From CAYJPA01 sp964371945 (GTDB lineage: Bacteria > Chloroflexota > Chloroflexia > Thermomicrobiales > UBA6265), in NCBI GenBank assembly GCA_964371945.1, contig CAYJPA010000042.1, positions 1 to 49,527 of the forward strand: a stretch of 49,527 nucleotides of DNA, given 5' to 3'. The notes under the pieces were generated by a model. The model made no database searches and had not been told where the DNA came from. It was given only the letters and a program-made list of their open reading frames with translations. Each line of letters begins with the position of its first letter. The first letter of the stretch is position 1. Shown in pieces: positions 32,198 to 39,387 of this stretch. The position numbers and the translations under genes are program-made.

Positions 32198-32851
32198 ATG
32201 GTTCAACAAATCGGAAAATCAACACCCGATCTCTCGGGCGGCAGCCAGATCGAAATGAGCTACGACGAGTATGTGAAGTGGTTCGGCGAGGGCCACATCG
32301 GCGAATGGGTGGAAGGGAGGGTTGTTGAGTTCATGCCGCCGGACGAGCGGCATCAGGATGTTGTGCTTTTCCTCGCACAGGTACTCAACTTGTTCGTCCT
32401 GACTCGAAATCTTGGCAAAGTCATGATCTCGCCGTTTGAAATGCGGATACGCGATGGTCGATCGAGCCGGGAACCTGACGTGCTATTCGTTTCCACTAAA
32501 CACTTGGGCCGCATTGACGGCACGCGCCTCGATGGTCCAGCGGATCTGGTGATTGAGGTCGTGTCCGACGAAAGCGTGACCCGCGACCAACGTGAAAAGA
32601 TGATCGATTATGCTATGGCACGGGTGCCGGAGTATTGGATCATCGATCCGCGGCCAACCCGGGAGCTTGTTAAGGGGTACAGGCTTGCGCCTGAATCTTA
32701 TTACATTAACATTGAACACGGGTCCGCTGGCACCCCTGTGTCGCAAGTCGTCCCTGGGTTTCCGATCGATGTGAAGTGGTTCCAGTCCGAGAGCTCCCTT
32801 GACCCGATGGCAGCAATGAGTGAGCTGGGCGCTTCAGCAGACCGCTGGTGA
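32198..32851 (+). CDS. Uma2-family PD-(D/E)XK nuclease-like protein
   Basis: 217 residues. The Uma2/DUF820 fold is shown by MSYDEYVKWFGEGHIGEWVEGRVVEFMPPDERHQDV, then SSREPDVLFVSTKH (first acidic residue), LVIEVVSDESVTRDQREKMIDYAMARVPEYWIIDP with the E-x-K-like catalytic region replaced by the family's EVVS...DQREKM arrangement. The members are restriction-nuclease folds of unproven role that are abundant in Chloroflexota and cyanobacteria. AAAAGG lies 9 nt before the ATG. It is the first gene of the plus-strand block that continues with the restriction-modification genes, but is 140 bp apart from them and may be independent. Confidence 0.88.
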   Translation: MVQQIGKSTPDLSGGSQIEMSYDEYVKWFGEGHIGEWVEGRVVEFMPPDERHQDVVLFLAQVLNLFVLTRNLGKVMISPFEMRIRDGRSSREPDVLFVSTKHLGRIDGTRLDGPADLVIEVVSDESVTRDQREKMIDYAMARVPEYWIIDPRPTRELVKGYRLAPESYYINIEHGSAGTPVSQVVPGFPIDVKWFQSESSLDPMAAMSELGASADRW

Positions 32852-32955
32852 TCATCAGTTGATCGTCCGAAATGTCGAGAAATCGAAGGGATGGGATAAT
32901 TGCTGCCAGTCAGCGTTTTCGATTGGAGCGGTGATTCTTCGCTACTATCTCTGCA

Positions 32956-32976
32956 ATATGCTATATGCTATATGCT
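32956..32976. repeat. Three tandem copies of ATATGCT before the methyltransferase
   Basis: Three exact 7-bp copies at 32956-32962, 32963-32969 and 32970-32976. GATAAT (32978-32983), a fair -10, follows directly, so the copies fill the -35 and spacer region. They could bind a regulator of the restriction-modification genes, or change number by slippage and so vary promoter spacing. Confidence 0.8.
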
Positions 32977-33009
32977 CGATAATTTTTCGCATCCATGGGA
33001 GGATTCCAG

Positions 33010-34281
33010 TTGTTGATCGCTGAAAAAGAGGAATTCATCTCCGAAAATGTGCCATTTCGTTCCGTACAGGAGCAGGTCCGGCCTAGATATTGGGTGTCAT
33101 CGGGACTTCAGTCGCTAGAACTGTTCACGGGTGCTGGTGGACTGGCGCTCGGCACCCATTTGGCCGGATTTCATCATCAAGCGTTGCTGGAGTGGAACCA
33201 GGACGCTTGCAATACCCTTCGGAAGAATTCGGCGTGCGAGGCTGTTCCCGGGATTTCCGATTGGCAGATCTTGGAGGCTGATGCCACGACGATTCAATAC
33301 GCTGATCTCGGTCCGATTGACTTGATCGCAGGAGGACCGCCGTGCCAGCCATTTAGCATAGGCGGCAAGCATCAAGCCTGGCATGACGATCGAGACATGA
33401 TTCCCGAGTTCGTTCGTGCCGTCAGGGAACTTGCGCCAAGAGCATTCGTTTTGGAGAACGTGCGGGGCCTTCTCAGAACGACATTTAGGACTTACTTCTC
33501 CTACATAGTTCTTCAGCTTTCGCACCCCTGGTTGACACGCAGACCCGAAGAGTCATGGCAGGATCACTTGGTTCGGCTCGAAGATGTTCACACCAGCGGG
33601 CGCGATACTGAGCTGCAATACAACGTCGTGTTTCGATTGTTGAACGCCGCGGATTATGGCGTCCCGCAGACCCGTGAGCGGGTGTTCGTGGTTGGCTTCC
33701 GCGCGGATACCGGAATCGATTGGCACTTCCCTGAGCCCAGGCATAGTCGAGAGTCTCTCCTTTTTGAACAGTGGGGATCGGGTGAGTACTGGGATCGTCA
33801 TAAGATTTCACCGCCAGGCAAATCTGAGATGGTGTCGGGAAATCTCGATACCAAAGCGTTCGCCCGACCTCTGATCGCTCCATACCCTTGGCTAACCATC
33901 AGAGACGCTATTTCGGATCTACCTGAGCCCAGCCCTGAAGTCGATGATATTGGGATTGTAACCAATCATCGGGCGCGAACCGGTGCAAGAGTCTACAAAG
34001 GACACACTGGAAGTCCAATCGATTGGCCCTCCAAGACACTCAAGGCCGGGGACCATGGTGTTCCTGGGGGCGAAAACATGATCACTTTCCCGGACGGGTC
34101 GGTCAGATACCTAACGGTGCGAGAAGCGGCCCGCGTTCAAACCTTCCCCGATCACTGGCATTTTGAGGGCGCATGGTCGGAGGCGATGCGACAGCTCGGC
34201 AACGCTGTGCCAGTTACTCTTGCCACCGTCGTGGCCTCAAGCGTCGCAAGAAAACTCAGCCTTGCTGATGTCAACAGTTAG
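33010..34281 (+). CDS. DNA (cytosine-5) methyltransferase, type II R-M
   Basis: About 423 residues. All key m5C motifs are present: I (SLELFTGAGGLALGTHLAGF), IV (DLIAGGPPCQPFSIGG, catalytic Cys), VI (AFVLENVRGLL), VIII (QTRERVFVVGFR), IX (VREAARVQTFPD) and X (RQLGNAVPVTLA). The variable region between VIII and IX is the target-recognition part. It methylates cytosine in the site recognised by the partner nuclease. Relation to M.Eco29kI suggests CCGCGG, unproven here. GGGAGGA lies 6 nt before TTG 33010, which favours that start over ATG 32995, which lies upstream of this Shine-Dalgarno. The end overlaps the endonuclease gene by 14 bp. Base composition is lower in GC than the flanking genes, suggesting acquisition. 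Confidence 0.95.
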   Translation: MLIAEKEEFISENVPFRSVQEQVRPRYWVSSGLQSLELFTGAGGLALGTHLAGFHHQALLEWNQDACNTLRKNSACEAVPGISDWQILEADATTIQYADLGPIDLIAGGPPCQPFSIGGKHQAWHDDRDMIPEFVRAVRELAPRAFVLENVRGLLRTTFRTYFSYIVLQLSHPWLTRRPEESWQDHLVRLEDVHTSGRDTELQYNVVFRLLNAADYGVPQTRERVFVVGFRADTGIDWHFPEPRHSRESLLFEQWGSGEYWDRHKISPPGKSEMVSGNLDTKAFARPLIAPYPWLTIRDAISDLPEPSPEVDDIGIVTNHRARTGARVYKGHTGSPIDWPSKTLKAGDHGVPGGENMITFPDGSVRYLTVREAARVQTFPDHWHFEGAWSEAMRQLGNAVPVTLATVVASSVARKLSLADVNS

Positions 34282-34963
34282 CTACCTTCCAACCGACATC
34301 GCTGAATTCAATCCGGCGGATTTGGCCAATCTCGTCAGATACTGTGTGCAGGAACTAATGCAAAGAACTCCGTATTCGCTTGGTTCGATCTCTCCATTCG
34401 TCGGAGCGGGCATCTATGCGTTGTTTTACGATGGGGAACTGCCCGAGTATCAGCATGAGGCGATTCGGTCGCCAGACGCGAAACAGCCAATATATGCCGG
34501 CCGGGCCCGTAGAACGGGGGCATCGGGTGAGCGTCCACTCTACGGTCGATTGCGGGATCACGCAAAATCGATCATTGCCGCCGAAAATCTATCAATCGAC
34601 GAATTCAGGGTGCGGTTCCTCGTTCTGCATCCCCTCTGGGTGTCAACGGTTGAAGAATTGCTGATCGGTCACTACGCCACATTATCTAATGGCGTAATGC
34701 ATGGATTTGGCGTCCACGACCCCGGTGGCAAGCGTCATACCGGCGAAATACCGCTCTGGGACGTGATGCATCCTGGTCGTGACCACTATCGCAAAATGAT
34801 AGGGCGAGGAGCCTTTGGCCGGCCGAGGAACGACGTGATAGCTCTCATAAGTAGCTATTGCGCGACACACTCGTCAGAGTCAGATCGATTGGATGCCGCG
34901 GCGGTAGTACGACTTTTGTCCGAGGAGCGCGCAATCTACATGTCCGATCAGGACGATGAGTGA
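34268..34963 (+). CDS. Eco29kI-type GIY-YIG restriction endonuclease
   Basis: 231 residues, similar to R.Eco29kI in length. The GIY-YIG core is readable: VGAGIYALFYDG (Tyr50), QPIYAGRA (Tyr76), LYGRLRDHAKSI (Arg94 and His98, spaced R-x3-H), VEELLIGHY (Glu129/130) and a final Asn141 (SNGVMHGFG), 12 residues after Glu129 as in the known enzyme. It is expected to cut the unmethylated cognate site. It starts inside the methyltransferase gene and its stop overlaps the glycosylase start, so the three are translationally coupled. A longer upstream frame exists but lies within the methyltransferase gene. Confidence 0.92.
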   Translation: MSTVSYLPTDIAEFNPADLANLVRYCVQELMQRTPYSLGSISPFVGAGIYALFYDGELPEYQHEAIRSPDAKQPIYAGRARRTGASGERPLYGRLRDHAKSIIAAENLSIDEFRVRFLVLHPLWVSTVEELLIGHYATLSNGVMHGFGVHDPGGKRHTGEIPLWDVMHPGRDHYRKMIGRGAFGRPRNDVIALISSYCATHSSESDRLDAAAVVRLLSEERAIYMSDQDDE

Positions 34964-35645
34964 CTCCGAGGCTTTTTTTGATCAAGCGACTATACAGAAA
35001 ATTCGTCGACGGATCATGAATTGGGGGCGAGCCCATTTCCAGGATTACCCCTGGCGCTCAGAAACGGACTCTTGGCTCACGCTCGTCGCCGAATTGATGC
35101 TTCAGCGCACAAGAGCTGCTCAAGTTGTACCCGTCTTCATGGCCTTTCGCGAGCAATATCACACCGCTTCTGCTCTCGTTGAAGCTGGACCGGACGAGGC
35201 CCACCGAGTAACGGCAGCCCTCGGATTGCATGGTCGTGGACCTCAGCTGTACGAGCTTGCGGCAGCGGTCGCCAAGGCAGGTCAAGCATCGTCCGTGGAT
35301 CCCACGGGACTTTCGGCGATCGCCGGCATCGGCCCATATACATACGCGGCATGGCTCTCACTTCATCAGGGAAAGAGGGCCATCCTGGTTGACAGCAACG
35401 TTTATCGATGGCTTGGACGCATGACCGGTCAGCAGTATGGGCGAGATCCCAGAGGCATCAGATGGCTCAACGAACTCGCCGACCAATTGACACCTCAGCG
35501 AGTCTTCCGCGATTACAATTACTCCGTACTAGATTTCACCATGCTGGTATGCCGGCCGAGAAATCCTAGCTGTGATATCTGCCCTGTCGCGAATTACTGC
35601 GAGTTTCGGAACGAACGTCCGCCGGCTGATCGCCCAAGAACTTAG
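34956..35645 (+). CDS. HhH-GPD DNA glycosylase, Mig-like T:G mismatch type, linked to m5C R-M
   Basis: 229 residues with the endonuclease III / MutY fold. WLTLVAELMLQRTRAAQV is the substrate helix. LSAIAGIGPYTYAAW is the helix-hairpin-helix, with Tyr128 at the position that is Lys in endonuclease III, Ser in MutY and Tyr in the archaeal thymine-DNA glycosylase Mig. RAILVDSNVYRWLGRM has the catalytic Asp146. Cys199-x6-Cys206-x2-Cys209-x5-Cys215 is the exact [4Fe-4S] pattern. The protein ends soon after the cluster, without MutY's C-terminal MutT-like domain. Adjacent m5C methyltransferase and endonuclease genes suggest it repairs T:G arising from 5-methylcytosine deamination, replacing a Vsr nuclease. 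ATG overlaps the endonuclease stop by 8 bp (ATGAGTGA). Confidence 0.9.
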   Translation: MSDSEAFFDQATIQKIRRRIMNWGRAHFQDYPWRSETDSWLTLVAELMLQRTRAAQVVPVFMAFREQYHTASALVEAGPDEAHRVTAALGLHGRGPQLYELAAAVAKAGQASSVDPTGLSAIAGIGPYTYAAWLSLHQGKRAILVDSNVYRWLGRMTGQQYGRDPRGIRWLNELADQLTPQRVFRDYNYSVLDFTMLVCRPRNPSCDICPVANYCEFRNERPPADRPRT

Positions 35646-35664
35646 CTGTGCCATAAATCGCTTT

Positions 35665-38600
35665 TCACTCGCCGGCGCCGCTCATCGCCAGAGCGTAGTA
35701 CTTTGCGTCGGGGTGGGAGACGACCAGAGCCGCCGTAGTTTGTTCCGGGTCGAATTGGTAGCCCTCGGTCACGCGGATGCCGATTGCGCCGAGATCAAGC
35801 AGTTTGTCGACAATCAGGTGCTGTGACAGGTCCGGGCACGCTGGATAGCCCCATGAGTAACGTTTACCCGTTTCCTCGCTGATGCCGAGCTCGCGTCGCA
35901 CTCGCTGGTGGACATACTCCGCCAGACCCTCGGCTGTTTGCACGCTCAATCCGTGGCTGTAGAAGCTCTCCGAATACTCGCCTGCGGCCTGCATTTGCTC
36001 CGAGCGCTCGGTCGCCTTCTTGCCGGCGGTCACCACCTGCAACGCGACCACATCCCGCCGCCCGCTTGAAAGCGGCAGGAAATAGTCCGCGAGACAGAGT
36101 CGCTCGCGACGTGGTTGGCGTGGGAAGGTGAAGCGTGCGATCTCCTTTTCTTGCTCGATTGGATCGAACACGACTAGATCGTTGTCGTCGCTGTTCACAG
36201 GAAAGTAGCCGTAGCGCACGCGCGGCTCGAGCCAGCCAGTCAGCTCCGCGTCGCACTGCATCTCGCGCAGTCGCGGCAGAAACTCGTCGCGCTGCAACGC
36301 TTCCCAGGCTTCGTCCCTGACTCCCTTGCCGCCCCAGTGGAGCCGGAAGAGGGTCTTGAGATCGAGATGCGGCCAGATGTCTTTCAGCGTGAAGCCATCC
36401 ATCTCTCGAACGCCCCAAAATGGCGGCGTGGGCGGTTCGGCTTCGCGGACGGTTTTGCCCTCGATCGCGGCCGATCCCGCCGGCGCGCTGAATGACTGCC
36501 TCGCCGGGGCGGCCATTGCCTTGCGTGCGTTGTTGATCGTTTCGATCACGAGCCGCTTGCGGTCGTCGTCGTTGACAATCCGATCCATCAACGAGAGACC
36601 CTCGAACGCATCCTTTGCGTAGAAGACACCTGACTCGTAGGGCGTCTCCTCGTCGACAAAGAGTGTCCGGTGCGCGTACGGCCGGTTGATCGCGGCGCCG
36701 CCGATGATCACCGGGAAATGGAGCCCCTTGTGGTGGAGCTCCTTGACACAGAGCGGCATCTGCTTGCTCGTGCTCACCAGCAACGCTGAAAGACCGATCG
36801 CGGTGGCATTGGTCTCGACCGCTCTGTCGATGATCTTGCTAACCGGCACCTGCTTGCCGAGATCGTGCACGGTGTAACCGTTATTGGTCAGGATGGTGTT
36901 GACCAGGTTTTTGCCAATGTCATGCACATCACCGAACACGGTCGCAAGCACGACAGTGCCCTTGGTCACGCCCTCTTGGCGTTCGAGATAGGTTTCGAGG
37001 CGGGAGACGGCCTTTTTCATCACCTCTGCCGATTGCAGTACAAACGGGAGAATCAATTCGCCGGCGCCGAACTTGTCGCCAACTTCCTTCATCGCCGGAA
37101 GAAGCACCGTGTTGAGCACGACAACCGGGTCGCCCGCCCGCCTCACGGCATCATCGATGTCCGCTTCGACGCCATCCTTTTTCCGGTGCAGGATCCGGTA
37201 GTGGAGCCGCTCATTGACCTCCATTTCGAGCAGCGGATCCGATCCGGACGACGATTCGGTCGCGGTTCGACCCTCAAAGTACTCAATGAAGCGCTGCAAT
37301 GCATCGGGTCGCTTCGCGAAGATCAGGTCTTCGGCAAGATCGCGCTCTTCGGTTGGGATTTCCGAAAAGGGAACTACGTGTGATGGGTGCACGATCGCCA
37401 GATCGAGCCCGGCCTTGACACAGTAGTAAAGAAACACCGCGTTGAGCACCTTACGGCCGGCGGGGTTGAGGCCGAACGAGACATTGGAGACACCGAGGAC
37501 TGTTAGGACCCCCGGCAACTCCTGTTCGATCAGCTTAATGCCTTCGATGGTTTCGACCGCCGAATAGGTGAATTCCTCGTCGCCGGTCGCGAGTGTGAAG
37601 GTCAAGGCATCGAAGATGAGATCTTCGGGCCTAAGCCCATACTCCTTGGTCACGATGTCGTAGATAACGCGAGCCACTTCGAGCTTGCGCTCTCGCGTCT
37701 TGGCCATTCCAATCTCGTCGATCGTGAGTGCGATCACCGAGGCGCCGTGAGCGACAACAAGCGGCATCACCGTTTCAATCCGGGTGCGGCCGTTCTCCAT
37801 ATTGATCGAGTTAACGATTGCGCGCCCTGGGTATTGCTCGAGCGCGGCCTGCACGACATCAGCTTCGGTCGAGTCGATGACAAGCGGCAATTCGACCTGC
37901 AATGCCAGCTTCTTGACGAGTTGACGCATCATTTCGCGCTCGTCGGCCCGCTCGGTCAACGCGATGCAGACGTCAAGTGCGTGCGCTCCTTCGTCCATTT
38001 GCTCCCGGGCGACCGTTAGCATGCCGTCGTAATCGTCGGCCAGCGCATATCGTTTGATTTTGCGGGAGCCCTGCGCGTTAAGCCGCTCGCCCACGATCAT
38101 CGGCGCCGGCTCCTGGTGCAGCGTGGCTGCTCGAATCATGCTTGCCGCGGCAGGAACCGCGTCGACGGGCCTCGGCGCGACGAACTTGTTCGGTCTGCGC
38201 TCGAGCTGCTCGACGACGAGTTTCAAGTGCTCGGGCGTCGTTCCACAACAGCCGCCAACGATTCCAACTTGGAACTCTTCAACCATTTCGCGAAGCGCGT
38301 GCGCCATCGGCTCCGGTTCTAGCGGGAACGAGGCAAGTCCGTTGACATTGATCGGGATACCGGCGTTCGGAATGATCGACACCGGTCGGGTCGCGTACTC
38401 ACCGAGATAGCGGGCCGGTTCGCGCATATGCTCCGGACCGGTCGAGCAATTGAGCCCGATCATGTCGACCGGCAGGCGTTCGAGGATCGTCAGCGCGGCG
38501 GCGATGTCGGTTCCGAGCAACATGCGCCCGGAGGTATCGAGGGTGATCGATGCCTGGATTGGAATTCGCTTTCCACGCTCCCCAAAGACGCGTAACGCCG

Positions 38601-39126
38601 CGTGGACTGCCGCTTTGAGCTCGAGGATGTCCTGCACGGTTTCGATGATCAGGATGTCGGAACCGCCGTCGACGAGCCCACGAATCTGGTCCAAAAAGAG
38701 GTCGACTACCTGTTGGAAGGTGTGCTGTCCGAGCATCGGATCTTCTGAAGCGGGCAGCAGGCCGGTTGGACCAATCGAGCCGGCAACGAATCTGGCGCGC
38801 GAGGGGGTGCTGTAGTGATCGGCCACCCGGCGGGCGATCTCGGTCGCCGTTCGGTTCTGCTCATACGTGCGCTCGCCGAGTCCGTACTCGTCGAGCTTAA
38901 TCAGGCTGCCACCGAAGGTGTCGGTTTCGAGCACATCGCAACCGGCCTCGAGGTATGAAGCGTGGAGATTCTCAACAATGGACGGATTGCAGAAAACGAG
39001 GTTTTCGTTACACCCTTCGAGTCCGCCGTAGTCTTCGACCGAGAGCTGCATGTTGAGGATGGTGGCGCCCATCGAACCGTCGTAAACAACGACGCGCTCG
39101 CGCGCCAGATCGAGGAGTTTGCTCAT
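35665..39126 (-). CDS. metH: Cobalamin-dependent methionine synthase
   Basis: 1153 residues with the four MetH modules in order. Homocysteine domain: DGSMGATI at the start, zinc ligands Cys227 (GLNCSTGPEHM) and Cys293-Cys294 (GGCCGTTPEH). Methyltetrahydrofolate domain from about residue 335 (VGERLNAQGSRKIKR, INMENGRTRIET). Cobalamin domain: VFGDVHDIGKNLV near residue 735 with the cobalt-binding DxHxxG. AdoMet reactivation domain: GYPACPDL near the C terminus (RYSWGYPACPDL). It makes methionine from homocysteine using methyl-H4folate. It is transcribed from a promoter overlapping the 13-bp element also seen at metG. Its stop lies 20 bp from the glycosylase stop (convergent). Confidence 0.97.
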   Translation of the reverse strand: MSKLLDLARERVVVYDGSMGATILNMQLSVEDYGGLEGCNENLVFCNPSIVENLHASYLEAGCDVLETDTFGGSLIKLDEYGLGERTYEQNRTATEIARRVADHYSTPSRARFVAGSIGPTGLLPASEDPMLGQHTFQQVVDLFLDQIRGLVDGGSDILIIETVQDILELKAAVHAALRVFGERGKRIPIQASITLDTSGRMLLGTDIAAALTILERLPVDMIGLNCSTGPEHMREPARYLGEYATRPVSIIPNAGIPINVNGLASFPLEPEPMAHALREMVEEFQVGIVGGCCGTTPEHLKLVVEQLERRPNKFVAPRPVDAVPAAASMIRAATLHQEPAPMIVGERLNAQGSRKIKRYALADDYDGMLTVAREQMDEGAHALDVCIALTERADEREMMRQLVKKLALQVELPLVIDSTEADVVQAALEQYPGRAIVNSINMENGRTRIETVMPLVVAHGASVIALTIDEIGMAKTRERKLEVARVIYDIVTKEYGLRPEDLIFDALTFTLATGDEEFTYSAVETIEGIKLIEQELPGVLTVLGVSNVSFGLNPAGRKVLNAVFLYYCVKAGLDLAIVHPSHVVPFSEIPTEERDLAEDLIFAKRPDALQRFIEYFEGRTATESSSGSDPLLEMEVNERLHYRILHRKKDGVEADIDDAVRRAGDPVVVLNTVLLPAMKEVGDKFGAGELILPFVLQSAEVMKKAVSRLETYLERQEGVTKGTVVLATVFGDVHDIGKNLVNTILTNNGYTVHDLGKQVPVSKIIDRAVETNATAIGLSALLVSTSKQMPLCVKELHHKGLHFPVIIGGAAINRPYAHRTLFVDEETPYESGVFYAKDAFEGLSLMDRIVNDDDRKRLVIETINNARKAMAAPARQSFSAPAGSAAIEGKTVREAEPPTPPFWGVREMDGFTLKDIWPHLDLKTLFRLHWGGKGVRDEAWEALQRDEFLPRLREMQCDAELTGWLEPRVRYGYFPVNSDDNDLVVFDPIEQEKEIARFTFPRQPRRERLCLADYFLPLSSGRRDVVALQVVTAGKKATERSEQMQAAGEYSESFYSHGLSVQTAEGLAEYVHQRVRRELGISEETGKRYSWGYPACPDLSQHLIVDKLLDLGAIGIRVTEGYQFDPEQTTAALVVSHPDAKYYALAMSGAGE

Positions 39127-39157
39127 TCACCGTTCCCGTGCTGAATCGCGATCACTT

Positions 39158-39200
39158 CGTAACACTTCACCTATTGTAGCCTGGGCCATCCGATTGGCAG
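39158..39200 (-). promoter_or_regulatory. metH promoter with shared 13-bp element
   Basis: On the minus strand, CTGCCA (39200-39195), a 16-bp spacer and TACAAT (39178-39173) make a fair promoter. Two bases later comes GTGAAGTGTTACG (39170-39158), identical to the metG copy and covering the expected start of transcription. Here it is followed by AAGTG, so GAAGTG occurs twice, 10 bp apart (GAAGTG-TTAC-GAAGTG). Confidence 0.6.
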
Positions 39201-39387
39201 CCACAAATCGGACCCGTTGTTCCTGGCGTCCGAACACTCCCATGCTAAACTGATCGTGCTGAATCAGGCTGGCTTCGACCGGCGGTCGTCGCTCGGATTG
39301 ACTTCGAGCGCCTCTCGCGCTCTCACGTTGACCAGCCGATTTTCAGTGTTCTACGGCCAGTTCCCGCTCATTTGAGGTGACCCCGCA

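Noticed and set aside
32995..34963. Avoidance of CCGCGG as evidence for the R-M specificity
   Set aside because: CCGCGG occurs many times across the window, including inside both R-M genes, so there is no site avoidance to support the specificity. The site is only inferred from family similarity.
35864..36418. Long frames on other phases within metH and other large genes
   Set aside because: They lie entirely inside well-supported genes and give Arg/Ala-rich translations, as expected for shadow frames in GC-rich DNA.
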